Positions 1 through 11,539 of a stretch of DNA of 64,000 bases are shown one piece after another; the stretch's first letter is position 1, and each line of letters opens with the position of its first letter. The position numbers and the translations under genes were made by a program. The DNA comes from Terana coerulea (taxonomy: Eukaryota; Basidiomycota; Agaricomycetes; Polyporales; Phanerochaetaceae), in NCBI GenBank assembly GCA_024811115.1, contig JAKOGH010000096.1, forward strand, positions 1 to 64,000. The letters run 5' to 3'. A model generated the notes under the pieces. It worked only from the letters and a program-made list of their open reading frames with translations, did not search any database and was not told the DNA's origin.

Positions 1-598
1 GTGGGATATAGGAACGTATATGAAGTATAACAAAGAATCGCTGAATGTTGTACCGACGCACAACGAATGCTCCTGTCCATCTCATCCTGACTCGACATTT
101 GAGCGAACACTCAGTACTGCGCACGTAAGCCTAGTCTCCGTAGCTGACGATATACAAGCAAAGGTTGCAGCTGGACTCGGATCATTGGGGTCGCTGAGGA
201 GAGACTCAGTAACGACATGAATCCGGCGGATACTTACGCGAATTGGCCACTGGCGCATGAAGCTTTGAAGGTTTGTTGCCTGAGTAACCTTCCAAGTTTG
301 AAAGATAGCTGATCAGGGCACTCGTGCAGTTGTCTCGGTAAGCTCCCAGGTAACGGTCCAGTGTCACGGTTCTCGTGCGGGCCAGTACCATAGATTAAAT
401 TATATTCGACCAGATAAATGAGCACTTCAAGTTGGCATCGGAGCGGCGAGCTCTGATACGGCTCATAACCAAGCAGCCTGTCAACAAAATCATATCCTAT
501 CCATACGTTTTACATTTAGGTTTTTGGGGTGTACGACTATTGATATTTGAGCACCTGTACACCCTATCCAAGCACTTTAAACTTTAAGATTCCCGCGG

Positions 599-990
599 TC
601 AATAATTCGTGGGCGCTTCGCCGCAAGCGAGCGCTGACCGTCCGACTCGGAGTCGCGTGGAAACGGAAGTCACCCAGTTACCACCACGGTTGTGGGTGAG
701 TCGAGCAGAATAAAAAGTCTAACGACATCTATTCACTATGTTATAGATGTGCTGTGAGCACGCAAAGAGGCAGGCTCGTCGAATCGTGCATACAAACCAT
801 GATACCGCAGATTTCTGCACCGACTCGAGGTGCTGATTAATCACCCAGCCGACTCGCGAGAGGTGAAGCATTGGGATACGACCTTCCGCCAGGACAGTAG
901 AGACAGCCCGCTGATCAGTTCCATCGGTTAGGTCGCAGAATCCTCACACATTAATGCGGGGTATGTCATGCTCGCCATCCGAGTCGGGGC
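599..990. promoter_or_regulatory. SDR copy A upstream region with CGACTCG-type motif cluster
   Basis: Upstream of the SDR gene there are repeated CGACTCG/CGAGTCG words: a near-palindrome CGACTCGGAGTCG at 643-655, then copies near 698-705, 820-828, 849-856 and 979-987. The same words, in the same order and orientation relative to the gene, recur upstream of the other two SDR copies. This suggests binding sites for one transcription factor; the factor is unknown. Confidence 0.5.
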
Positions 991-1201
991 TTCTGCTCTG
1001 CCTTCAGCAGGAGGTCGAACCTTCGACGTCTTGTTTGTCACGTCCGCCATCGGCCTTTGACGCCAGCTATAGAAGCACAGAGGATAATGAATTGCTCAAC
1101 ATCCACTAACTCTTAGTCATTGGCCGACTTCTCAAACAACAACACCAATGAAGGCAGAATCCTCCAAGATCTTGAACCGAGTGAGCGGCTTCTTCAAGAG
1201 G

Positions 1202-1208
1202 TATATAA
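1202..1208 (+). promoter_or_regulatory. TATA box of SDR copy A
   Basis: TATATAA lies 87 bases before the ATG at 1295 and is conserved at 15935-15941 and 49320-49326 in the other copies. Its position argues that transcription starts near 1230 and that the upstream in-frame ATG at 1148 is not the start. Confidence 0.5.
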
Positions 1209-1294
1209 CTCGTCCTCGTCTGGTCTCTGTAACAAGCACTCCTACTCAAACACTCACCACTAGATCATCCTCGCATTCTTCCACTTCTACAACG

Positions 1295-2674
1295 ATGTCT
1301 GCCAACAAGACCCCGTTCTCTTCCTCGGTGCCACAGGTATGCAGTACAGCATTCTCGTGGGGATCGAGCATACTAACCCCGAAATTTCTGTAGGCTACAT
1401 CGGAGGCTCTGTCCTTGCTCGCCTCCTCGCCCACCCTTCCGCCAAGTCTCTGGACATCACTGTTCTCCAGCGGTCGGAGAGCAAGGCCAAGGTACTTGAG
1501 AAGCACGGCGTCAAGTATGCCATAGGCTCCGTCACGGACCACCAGCTGCTCGAGGACCTCGTGTCAAAGGCGGATATCGTTTTCTCAATCGTAAGCCGAC
1601 GCATTTAGCGTTATAGCGGTCTTACTGACGCAATGCCTTAGACCCATGGCATTGATGTGCCAGTCATGCAAGCGCTTCTGAGGGGAACCAAGAGGCGGTT
1701 TGAGGCCACGGGAAAGGCTCCCTCCTGATTCACACGGTGAGATTTATTCCAAGAGGGCCTTGAAGTTCATGCTCAATGTGGCTGTACAGTCTGGAACTGG
1801 TACCTTTGCCAGCCCGGCGAAGGGCATGCACCCGCGTGACCTGGTGTACGACGATTTGAACGCCGACCAAATCGAGACCGTGGCCGACGAAGCGTTCTTC
1901 CGTGCAATTGACAAGGAGATCGTGGCAGCGGACAAGCAAGGTGCGTCGCAGTGCTCACCCTCGTTCTGCATCATCTGGGACTTACGGTTATCCACACAGG
2001 CCATGTGAAGAGCTACATTATTCTGCCGTCTACCGTCTACGGCCTCCCGTCAGGCCCGTTCGTCGATGCAGGCATTCAAAGCCTCTTCTCCATCCAAATC
2101 CCCGCGCTTATCAAGACTGCGCTCGCCCGAGGCCAGGGTGCCGTGGTGGGCAAGGGGCTTTCGGTATGGAACAGCGTGAGCATTGATGACAGTAAGTCCT
2201 CGTCGCCGTAGTACACCTACCCTCAAGGAGGCTGACTTTGCTACAGCGGCGGACCTGTACATTATTGTGTACGAAGCCGTGACCAAGTCGGGCAACAGCC
2301 TTGGGCACGGCCGCGAGGGCTACTACATCGGCGAAAATGGCACGTACTCGTGGTTCGAGCTGACGAGCGAGATCGCCAAGGTCCTGCACGAGAAGGGTCT
2401 CGGCAAGAGCCCGGAGCCGACGTCGTACACCTCGGAGGAGCTGGCCAAGTTCTTCCCATCCGAGGTACGCTGGCTTTGCCGATGCATGCAAGGGTTAATG
2501 CTGACAGTCTTCTGTGTGCAGGATGTTGGCAACTTCCTGGTCGGCAGCAACTCTCGGGCTGCTGGCAACCGCTCGAGGTCCATCGGCTGGAAGCCCAAGC
2601 AGACGATTGCGGACATGCTGGCTAGCATCCGCCCTCAGGTCGACGCGATCATCAAGTCGCAGGAGGCTCAGTGA
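1295..2674 (+). CDS. NmrA-like / atypical SDR NAD(P)-binding protein, copy A (two frame breaks)
   Basis: A Rossmann-fold oxidoreductase of the NAD-dependent epimerase/NmrA-like type; substrate unknown. Seven exons are supported by GT-AG introns: 1295-about 1336, next to 1590, 1642-1736, 1790-1940, 2000-2191, 2247-2464 and 2522-2674. Exons 1 and 2 together encode the nucleotide-binding motif GATGYIGGSV. Compared with copies B and C, this copy lacks one C in the run at 1311-1314 and one C in the run at 1720-1722, which breaks the frame in exons 1 and 3. Everything else, including all splice sites, is intact, so these may be sequence errors rather than real mutations. I chose the ATG at 1295 because a TATA box sits between it and the ATG at 1148; starting at 1148 would add a 49-residue basic Ser/Thr-rich extension that could read as a mitochondrial presequence. 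It is convergent with the F-box relic. Confidence 0.8.
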
Positions 2675-2965
2675 TCAGTTGAAAGAGGGTGCTGTATGGC
2701 TAGGATGTAGACACGCCCCTGAAATTTCGACACTTGTATCATACGTTCTCGCCAGTCCTCATACACGAATATCACATCCTCGTTTAGTTTCTTACCCCTT
2801 CCTGTGCTTTAAATGCTATTGCTGCAGTTCAAATGAACGGCAAGCTAAGTATTAGGACGAGCCTGATAGACGGTGCTTGAAATACCGTATGATTATAATT
2901 GCGAGTAGCGTATTAAGCGTATATTATTGAACGCCCTCTTTTGTCGTAGCTCATGAAATAATCTT

Positions 2966-3274
2966 CTACTGGACAATGGAATTCGCCTCGACAAATGGCC
3001 ACCGGTGGAACATATCAGATGGGTTGTGGTTTAGTTTCCAGTGCAGACCTTTAAAGAGGAAAGACAGTCGTTTCCTCTATAAGGTCTGCGAGCATGCGGG
3101 TCGAAATGAGGGACTTCGAGGTTACCGTTATTTCGGTTCTCGCAAGCGGTCTTTCAGCCAATCGCATCGCTTCAGTACTGATTGAGCGCTTATAGCCTTT
3201 CCGTGCTTTCGACAGTCCTGCACAACTCTGCGAACATCATCGTATGCCAAAATATCCTCGTCTTCAGAATCCAT
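2966..3274 (-). pseudogene. Internally deleted F-box gene relic, left arm
   Basis: The start, MDSEDEDILAYDD, matches the start of the full-length F-box gene at 11951 (MDSEDEGILEYED). The end, NHNPSDMFHRWPFVE followed by a stop, matches that gene's C-terminus (NHDPSVIHAWPYVE, stop). The roughly 2 kb between them, including the F-box and the leucine-rich part, is missing, and the two ends are not in one frame. This arm also has about 54 extra bases (3098-3151) absent from the right-arm copy. It lies tail to tail with SDR copy A, as the intact pair does at 11951-15848. Confidence 0.75.
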
Positions 3275-3759
3275 TGCTAACAAGGGCAAAGTTTTCTCGG
3301 TTTAGACGTCTCTGTATAGAAGATATGAGTAGTTGGGTGTAGCGTAGTTGTGTACAGCTGCGATATGATTATGGTCGAGAGTTGGTCGAGAGGTTGGCCC
3401 AGATCGAGAGCTGAGAGACCGTAGACGCCTGGGCTGGCTGCCTGTTTTCGTGGCGCCTTTTCCTTTCCGAGTCCATCACTTGCAGCCGACGCTTTTTGAC
3501 CAAGTCCCATTTCCGCCACGCCGATGACGTCTTAGATCTCAACCCTTCTTGTCAACTGAGCTACAAAATATGAGCTTCTCATGTTGTTCTCATGCGACGC
3601 AACTGGGGAGACGCTAGTTTACTGAAGCACACTATCCACGAGGAGTCTGAAGCGGACGAAGCACGGGTTCACGCTCACAACTGACTATAAACAAATGGTA
3701 CGTGAGTTATCAAGTCCGTAAAACGATTTTTGAAGTGACGAAAATGTCTCGGTAGAACA
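3275..3759. other. Non-coding part of left arm upstream of F-box relic
   Basis: It is conserved with 46816-47302. An 80-codon open frame on the minus strand (3277-3519) is present in both arms with few changes, but it has no recognisable domain. It is more likely the former promoter and leader of the F-box relic. Confidence 0.4.
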
Positions 3760-4131
3760 CCTTGCATAATAGCAGCGGAAGGCTTAGCCGTTCGCTGACC
3801 AACCGGCACCACAGTCCATTCCCGCCCCAAAACATCATACTGACTGGCCATCACTTACGCATCGCTGAAGCGGGAGACTACACACGATGCCCGCGACGGG
3901 GCTGCCTGCGTATCAATGCAACTGTGGAACTAGCCCTGGCTATGCGTGAGCTTGCTGAAACTTGAGAGTGCCGAGCGCGATGATGAAGCTCGTGTCGGTA
4001 TGGTCGATCACGGGCAAATTGGTGGACGTATCATTGAACGAGAGAGAGACCTTGTACCGTGCAACACTGCCACCGGACGTGGGAACTGCATTATATTGTG
4101 AGCTGCAGTCTCTTTTTCCATTGCATCTCAA
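3760..4131 (-). pseudogene. Decayed cerato-platanin copy, left arm
   Basis: Reading on the minus strand, the segment is a degraded direct tandem copy of the cerato-platanin exon 2 region at 4314-4620. The core around VIDHTDTSFIIALG is recognisable, but the cysteines that flank it are gone and the frame is broken. Even the short flanking sequences (3698-3765 and 4241-4310) are duplicated, so the tandem unit is about 0.5 kb. Many differences from the better copy are transitions. Confidence 0.7.
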
Positions 4132-4391
4132 AAGGATTTTTCATCACTGATCAACTAGCTATTACACCCTTCCAATTACAGTCCGTGAAGAGTCCAAAGA
4201 CGAAGTCCGTACAGATGATTACAACTGTGTCCGTTCATGAATGGTACGTGAGTCATCAAGTCCGTGAAATAATTGTCCAAGTAACGAAAGCTTTCAGTCG
4301 AACGTTTTGGACATTAGCAGCGAAGAGTTATTTGCTAGCCAGACAGCATGTCAGCACCCACCCCACTTCCGCACCAAACCACAAAGACGAC

Positions 4392-4911
4392 TCACCATAG
4401 CACACAAAACCGCTCAGGCGGGAGGCCGCACGCAGTGCCTGCGATGGGGGTCGCCTGCGCGTTGATGCGCCCGAGGAACTGGCCCTGGCCGTGCGTGAGC
4501 TTGTTGAGCGCGCCGAGCGCGATGTTGAAGCCCGCGTCGGTGTGGTCGATCGCGAGCACATTGATCGACGTGCCGTTGAACGAGAGCTGCCAGCACGAGC
4601 CGCACTCGGGGAGTTCCAGCCCGGGACCGCGGCCGCGCCGCCGATGTTGGAGAAGCCGGGCAGGGACCCGAAGGTGGTGAAGCCTGTACAAAAGACGGTC
4701 AGTAAGTGGCTCGAAGGGATGGCGGAGAGGGGAAGGGCTCACCCTTGGTTAAGAGGCCGTTGGGGCCGTCGGAGCAGGCGACGGTGTGGAGGTCACCAGC
4801 TGCGTTGTCGTACACCTGGTCGTAGGAGACGGTGACGGTGGTGGTAGCAGAGGGGGCTGCAACAGCGGTGGCAGCGAAGGCGAGGACGGTGGCGACGGTG
4901 GAGAACTTCAT
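4392..4911 (-). CDS. Cerato-platanin family secreted protein (one frame break)
   Basis: A small secreted protein of the cerato-platanin family: fungal extracellular proteins with an expansin-like double-psi beta-barrel that bind chitin and can elicit plant defence. Exon 1 (4911-4743) encodes a signal peptide ending near AVAAPS and the first conserved cysteine. A 59 bp intron follows (4742-4684). Exon 2 (from 4683) carries the remaining three conserved cysteines and the conserved aspartate-rich core. One base appears to be missing in the G run at 4608-4611 relative to the right-arm copy, so the frame breaks inside exon 2; this may be a sequence error. The C-terminus continues past the usual family end, and a last intron (GTGAGT, acceptor near 4334) may move the stop to 4314. 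A TATA box lies at 5031-5037. Confidence 0.85.
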
Positions 4912-5992
4912 TATGGTCGGATTAGAGAGGTATTTGATAGACGTGAGGCAGATGATAGAGTGCGTAGGAGAGATCTCGAGAGCTTTCGAGGATGCCCTTC
5001 TCCGCTGCTCTCCCTGCACATTATATACTCAACGCCCCGATGCTCGTCCTCTGCGACAACTAAGCCAGAAGCTTCGCCCGATCACGAGAACGGTGCTGGG
5101 CCATGCGCGGGTGCGCGTAGAAGCGGTGTAGAAGCGTCTTGCCCGGAGATGCCTGCCGTACTCTCAGCGCGGGCAGCGATGTCCTGCTCTGCCCAGTCGG
5201 ACTCGCGCCACAAGGGCCAGGTCACAAGCACCAGCCAGACGGGCAGAAGCGTCGCTTCTCATCACAGAGCATCAGCCCAGTGATCACTCGTTTGTATTTC
5301 CAGCATTTCAATCGTCATATACTCGAACAAGCTTTGGACATGCGCCAAGAGAGCTCGAACACATACCGAGACTGACCAGAAGTTATCCAGAGCATGAGCC
5401 GTCCGCGCCCGGCGGGCACAGGCTACGGTGAGAGTGGGCCAAAAATGGCCGACCGCATAACCTCAGCCTGGCGCTGTGAGCAGTTTCAAGTTGTACTCAC
5501 TTGGCTCCGATAGTAGCACAGAGCGGAGCGGGAGGCGGGCAACGGTCCCCGCCATCCCGCAAATACGCATCGACGAGGCCTCCTGCGCCGCTACTCGCCC
5601 CCGGGTCCCCTGCATATGGCCACGGAAATATGGCCAAGAGGCGGCTGCAGGGCCCAACTCGCCGACATGAAATGATGCACGAAGTACAAGTTGGAAATTC
5701 AATATATTGCAACTGTGTAACAAGCCGTGCGGTGGTGGAGAGCATGCGTGATCCTCTGTCGTACACCCGCGCCGGAAAGGACATCAAAGGGAAAACAGTG
5801 CGCGAAAGTGGTATGTAGGAACGTGCGTGTAGATGGAGAAAGAGTAGATACGACACCAAACTCGACCAAGAGCCCATGCGTGGACCCATTAGAAAGGGTA
5901 GGAATGCTGTTTAGATGCGAACGTCGTAAGATATAGACCACAGAGCGCCATGAAAAATCCTCTCGTAACTTGCAATCCTCGTGACTCGACCT
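4912..5992. other. Gap with cerato-platanin promoter; no other gene recognised
   Basis: The first 130 bases hold the leader and TATA element (TATATA at 5031-5037, minus-strand gene) of the cerato-platanin gene. Overlapping open frames between 5463 and 5941 on both strands have no recognisable domain and no consistent splice sites, so I see no supported gene. Confidence 0.5.
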
Positions 5993-8900
5993 TTACATGA
6001 TGATGCACATCCTGCTCTTCTTTGTTTTCTGGGGCTGGTGGTGGCCGTCGTCGGCGGGCGTACTCGTAGGCGCGGTCGCGTCCCGGGAGGCGAACTCGCC
6101 CGCCGCGGTCTCGAGCGACGCCCGGTTCCCTCCGGGCGACTTGGGGGTCCCGGAGATCCACCCCCAGGGAGCACCTTCGACGACGCCGACGACTCGTGCC
6201 GGTCGCGCGCCGTGGGCGAGAGGCTCTCCGCGGTCGCAGACACAGGCGGGGCCTCTGCCGGTGCCGCTTCGTCGGCGGGAGGCAGCGCGACGCTGGGCCT
6301 GTTCGAAGCATTTGTTCGGTTGACCGTACTGATGAAATTCTGGAATGAAACCCACTTTGTGGTCACTTTGGGTCCGTGCTCCGCCACCTCGGTCGTTGGG
6401 AACGCTTTCGGTGTGACGTCCGACTGCTCCTCAGCCGACGGCGAAGCAGGACCCTGGCTAGTAACCGTGTACGATGGTGTCCAAGGACGTTCAGGCTGCT
6501 GCTCAGCCTTGGTATCGAGCTGCTGTGTCCAATGTGAGCGACATGTAGTGACTGTGATGACGGGCAACATACCTCGGTCGCAGGCTGCTCAGGGGACTCG
6601 GGCCTGGGCGCAGCGGTGATGTCCTCTTCCTCCAGCTCCTTAGGCCTGACAGCCGGGGTGCCGGCAGGGCTGCCCTGTTGCGAGACAGAGTAAGAGGGAG
6701 TCCACGAAGACGAACGCTCAACAGCTGGACGAGCTTGTGGTGCTTCCGCGGATGTCTGAACCAGCCGATCAGAGCTACGTCCCAGGCTCGAAGGAAACCA
6801 ATCCCGTACCTCGTGTTCACCGGCCTTCTCACCTTCCGTCGTATCCTCTACCGCAATCGACGGCGTCTCGATCTTCGACGGCTGAGTCTCCTCCGTGGCG
6901 TCAGGGGACTGCACCTGAGGGATGGCAACGTCGTTCTCTGGCGCAAGCTCGCGAGAGCTCAAATCAGACTTCGAGCCCTGGCGAGATACCGAGTATGACG
7001 GCGTCCATGGTCGCTGGGGAACCTCGACGGGAGCGGTAGCCACAGGCTCCTCGACAGGTGCACCAGTCGCGGTCGCGTCCGACTCGGGCTCAGGCGTAAC
7101 GATGATGGGAGCAGATGGCTCAGCGGCCTCCTCCGAATTCTCGGCCTCGGGAGCAGGCTCGCTGAGGTTGAGATCGCTCCTGGAGCCCTGGCGGGAGACG
7201 GAGTAGGACGGTACCCAGACACCGCCGTCGCGGAGAGCCTCCATAGCCTCGGCAGCGGTCTCAGTTGCCTGAGGCTCCTCCATGACGACAGGTGCTTCGG
7301 CAGCAGACTCTTCAGCTGCAGGCGTTTCCTTGAGGTCGCTCCTCGAGCCCTGACGAGAGATGGAGTACGACGGCGTCCATGGTCGGGGAGGAGCCTGCGC
7401 AGGCTCAGCGACGGCGGCCGTCGCCTGGGGCTCCTCGGAGATCACGATGTTCTCAGCCGCAGGCTCCTCAGTTGCAGGAGCTTCTTCGTGAAGATCGCTC
7501 CTCGAGCCCTGGCGAGAAACAGAGTAGGACGGGGTCCATGGTCGAGCAGCAGGCTGCTCGGGCTCAGTGATGGCATCGGTCGTCTGAGGCTCCTCTGTAA
7601 CGGCAGGTGCTTCGGCCGCAGGCTCAGCCGGGAGAGTTTCCGCCTTGAGATCACTCTTTGAGCCCTGGCGAGAAACAGAATATGATGGAGTCCATGGCCG
7701 GGAAGGAGGACGCTCGGCGGTCTCAGTCTCGACGGGCTGTGGTTCGCCTCAGTAATCCGGTCAATAACAAAGGAAGTGAAAATTGCACATACCGCCACAG
7801 CTTCCTCTTCGTCGACAACAGGCTCCGGCTCGGGCTCTACAATCTTGGGGGGCTCAGCGGTCTCTTCCGCGATCTCCTCAGGTTTCTCCTCAACAGAGAC
7901 TTCAGGTTGGGCTTCCACGGGTTCCGCAACAGCGTCCTGTGCCTCCTCAATCTTTTCAGGGACAAATTCCTCGACAGGGGGGGACGACGACGTTCTCAGG
8001 TGCGGCCTCCGCGGGCTGCAGGTCCTCGATGGGCTCCACCTCCTCGGCGGGCTCCTGCGGCTTGTGCATGGGACTGTTGCCCTGCGAACTGACCGAGTAC
8101 GACCGAGCCCATGAGCCTTTGGCGGCTTCGCCTACAGCGACGGCGGCAGCCCCTTCGACGAGGACCTAGAGGCGCATATAGTCAGTGATTATAAAACGCA
8201 GAGAAAGAGCATTGAAGCATACCTGGGGAACGATGGACTCATCGTGACCTGCGGCGTGCTCCGGCTCCTCCGTAACCTGCTCGCCGCCCTCCTCTGCCGC
8301 GTTCTCCGCATCACTAGGACCTTGGGTGATGACGCTGTACGACGGAGTCCAAGGACGCTCCGGTCGGGGCTCCTCAGCGGTCTCAACGGGTGCAACAGCA
8401 GCTTCGGGCTCCTCGTCAGCCGCAGGAGCCTCGACCTCGTCGTCAGGGTTGGTGATAGCGATCTCAGGAGTCTTCTGGATGTCCGAAGTTTCGGGCGCGG
8501 TGTCTTCCTGCGGGACGGCGGGTTCCTCGATCTCGACCGGCGCCGCGACCTCGGCGGCCTCAGCCTGCTCAGCAGTCGCCTCTTCGGCAACGATGGGTGC
8601 GACGGCATCGATCGATTTGGACTCGGCCGTTTCTTCTTGGACGGGTATCTGCTCGCACAGGGTCAGTTAATAATGAAAACACGTGTGCAGCACGAGTCCC
8701 AGCATACCTGCAGCTCGTCAGCACCCTTGCCCTCTTCCTCGATGACGGACTCGTTCTCCGCTGGGGCGACATCCTCAACAATGTGCTCGGGCTCGGGCTG
8801 AGACTCCTCGACAGTGGTGATCAGCGAGGCCTCTACAGGCGCGCGCTGCTCGGGTGCCTCCGCGCCAGGCGCGGCGACATCCTCGGCAGGGACAGAGACC

Positions 8901-11539
8901 TCCGCGACAGCCTCGTCTCCCAACTTGCTCGGGCGCAGGCGCAGGCTCCTCAAGCGACTGTTCGGTGACAGGCGCAGCCACCGCGGCCTCTTCGACAGTC
9001 TCGATGACGGGCGCTTCAGATACAGTCTCGGCGGGGACACCAATCTCCTCAGCAGGGGCGCTGACCTCGTCAGCGGTGGGACCGACAGCGACAGGTTCGG
9101 CGTCGGTGGGGACGACAGCCTCTTCTGCATCAGCGAGGCAGGTTTCGCCTGCAGTAGAGGACAACATGACCAGCTCGCTAATGTCTGTGGGCGAAGCGTG
9201 GGCTGCATCTTCCTCAGTAGAAATGGGAGCAGTCTCCGGGACGGCTGGCTCGTCTTCAGGGAGCTCCTGGGTGGCAGGGGCTTCCGCGGCCTCGGGCTCA
9301 GCAACAGGCTCCTCAGTGGCTTCAGCAGCCGGAGTCTCCTCTGTCTTCTCGGTAATCTCAGGTACGGGCTCTTCAGCAGCTACAGGCTCGGCCTCCTCCA
9401 CAGCAGGTTCAGTGGGCTCCTCTGCAACAGGCTCAGTTGGCTCCTCGCGCTTCTCCTCAGGGACGGTGCCGGTCTCCTCAGCCGGTGCGTGTGCTGCCTC
9501 GACAAACGGTTCTGCCTCAGCGGCCTTGGGGATCTCAGGCTCTTCGAAAGCCGGCGCTGCCTCCTCAGCGGGAACATGTTCCTCGTGCGACAGCTCTTCA
9601 GGAGCGGAGGGCTCCTCTGCTTCGGCGGTGGGCTCCGTCTCAGCGGGGGACACCTTCGACGGTTTGGGGCTCAGCTTCGGGAACGGCTTCGCTGATCAGT
9701 TCCTCTGTGGCTGGCTCCTCAGCGGCAGGTGCCTCCGTAGCTTGCGCCTCTTCCTGGGCAGGCTCCTCGGGGTGGGAGACAGCTTCCGCCTCGGACGCGG
9801 GTACGACAGGCTCCTCGACAGCAGTGGGAGAGACGCCTTCAACTGTCTCAGACTCAGCCTCGGGGACCTTCTCGTTGATGAGCTCCTCAGTGGCGGGCTC
9901 TGCAGCAGGCGTAGCCTCTGGTTCTGCGACAGACTCTTCTTCCTTGGCTGCGGGAGCAGAGGTCTCCTCTGCCTCGACGTGTGAAGGTTCCTCAGTAGCA
10001 AGTTCAGCCTCGACCGGCACGCCCTCCTCGGTAACTTGTTGTGACTCGGGTACGGCCGATTCTTCGGTCTTGGCCAGATCTTGCTCAGGTTCGACAGGAA
10101 CATCATCTACAACGGCCTCAACCTTGGGCTCCTCGTGAGTCTCCTCTGCAGCAGGAGCGTGTACCTCATGGACAGGCTCAGGCTGGACCTCAGTAACGCG
10201 CTCCTCGGGGTGTGCCAGTTCTTCGGCAGTGTTCTCTGGCTCAGGCTCAGCCACATCCCCGACGGCAGGTTCTTCTTTCTGTTCTTCCCTGGGCTCCTCT
10301 ACGGCGGTGGTGTCTTCGACGACATCAGGAGACGTCGTGAGCGGGTGTATCTTCAGCAACAGGGTCGTCCGACTCCTTTGATTCCTCGGCCGTCGCATTC
10401 TGCGCATATAATCAGCATATAATGCGGGAAATATGATCTTTGAGAACGGTACTCACGTTCTCCTCACTGGGCTCCGTTGGTTGCTCATCTCCGCCCTCGG
10501 TATCCTTAGATACGTCGGCGACAGGCGTGGGCTCCTCAGCAGCGGGCTCAGCAGCATGCACGGCGCCTGAAGGTACTTCTGTCTCCTCTTCAGCAGATGC
10601 CGGCACTTCAGAAGCAACATGCGTGTCTCCGACGTCCTCTTTCTGAGTCTCCTCTTCATCGGGAGAGGCAGTCGCGTCCTGTGAAGGGGATTCATCTACA
10701 ATGGCCTCATCCCTGGGCTCCTCGTGAGCCTCCTCGGCAACAGGGGCGTGCACTTCAGAGACAGGCTCGGGCTGGACCTCGGTGACGCGTTCCTCGGGAT
10801 GTGCTAGTTCATCGCTGGTGTCCTCCGTCTCGGGCTCAGCCACCGTCTCAGCGGCGGGTTCCTCCTTTTGTTCTTCCTTTGCCTCCTCCACGGCGGCGGG
10901 GGTATCTTCAGCCAGAGCATCATGTGACTGCTCTGTTTCATCGACTGTCGTGGTCTGTACATGGACTTAGCATGTGATGACATAAGTGTGGTCTTTGAGA
11001 ATGATACTCACGTTCTCTTCAGCGGCCTCTGCTGGGTTCTTATCTCCACCCTCGGTGTCCTTGGAAGCATCAGCGACAGGCGTAGGCTCTTCAGCAGCAG
11101 GCTCAGGGGCGTCCACGGCACCCGATGGTGCTTCTGCCTTCTCTTCAGCAGATTCCGGCGCGTCGGAGGCGGCGTGCGCGTCTCCTACATCCTCTTTCTG
11201 GGCCTCCTCTTGATCTGAAGGGGCGGCCACGTCCTGTGGCGAAGATAAGCAACTCCGTCACTGAGAGTAACGATAATGCGCACCGAGGACTCCTCGACGG
11301 GCTTCACAGCGTTCAGAGTCTCCGGAGCGTTGTCATGGGCATCATTGTCGTGAACATTAGTGTCGTGTGTGGCCTCTGGCTTGTCTTCGGGCTCTTCGCT
11401 GGCGGGTCTCGAGTCGAAATGGAAGACTTCGTGTGTCTTGGGGCTTGGGGGCACGCTGCCGCTGCGGGTGCTGGAACGCGAGAGCGAATCGCTGGTGGAC
11501 ACTCGTCCGGATAGGCGACGTATGGCTGCCCTCGCTCAT
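5993..11539 (-). CDS. Large Glu/Ala/Pro-rich protein with nine WTPSYS repeats and C-terminal CaaX box
   Basis: A protein of roughly 1,700 residues with no domain I recognise. Introns are clear at 11283-11234, 11011-10955, 10456-10400, about 8706-8655, 8222-8167, 7796-7740 and 6574-6530. The N-terminal half (to about 8700) is acidic, Glu/Ala/Pro-rich and repetitive. The C-terminal half carries nine copies of a motif like RPWTPSYSVSRQGS, often followed by SDL (near 8308, 8070, 7648, 7493, 7331, 7168, 6961, 6661 and 6448). The last frame ends KTKKSRMCIIM, stop at 5993: a polybasic stretch and a CaaX box expected to be prenylated, so I infer a membrane-tethered, largely disordered protein. The frame is interrupted by about six one-base changes in C/G runs (11529, 10343, 9645, 8919, 7977 and 6143-6165). 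The start at 11539 depends on the first of these. Confidence 0.72.

Larger units (their letters stand above)
1..4683. repeat. Left arm of 4.7 kb inverted repeat
   Basis: Read on the opposite strand, this segment matches 45897-50531 almost base for base; base 1 pairs with about 50531, so the arm continues beyond the left edge of the window. Contents in order: SDR promoter, SDR gene (+), F-box relic (-), decayed cerato-platanin copy (-) and exon 2 of a cerato-platanin gene (-). The match stops at 4683, the first base of cerato-platanin exon 2; exon 1 and its promoter (4684-5040) lie outside the repeat. No transposase, reverse transcriptase or terminal repeats were seen, so it looks like a segmental duplication and not a transposon. 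Confidence 0.93.

Noticed and set aside
1148..1294. 49-residue N-terminal extension of the SDR as a mitochondrial presequence
   Set aside because: A conserved TATA box lies inside it and the SDR motif starts right after the ATG at 1295, so the downstream start is favoured; not excluded.
1..4683. Inverted-repeat arms as the ends of a giant mobile element
   Set aside because: No transposase, tyrosine recombinase, target-site duplication or short terminal repeats were visible, and the interior holds ordinary housekeeping genes.
8814..9984. Long plus-strand open frames (up to 376 codons) rich in Ser, Gly and Ala
   Set aside because: They are antisense shadows of the Glu/Ala/Pro-rich coding strand; GAG/GCC codons give stop-free Ser/Gly frames on the other strand. 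The minus strand has introns, repeats and consistent frame.
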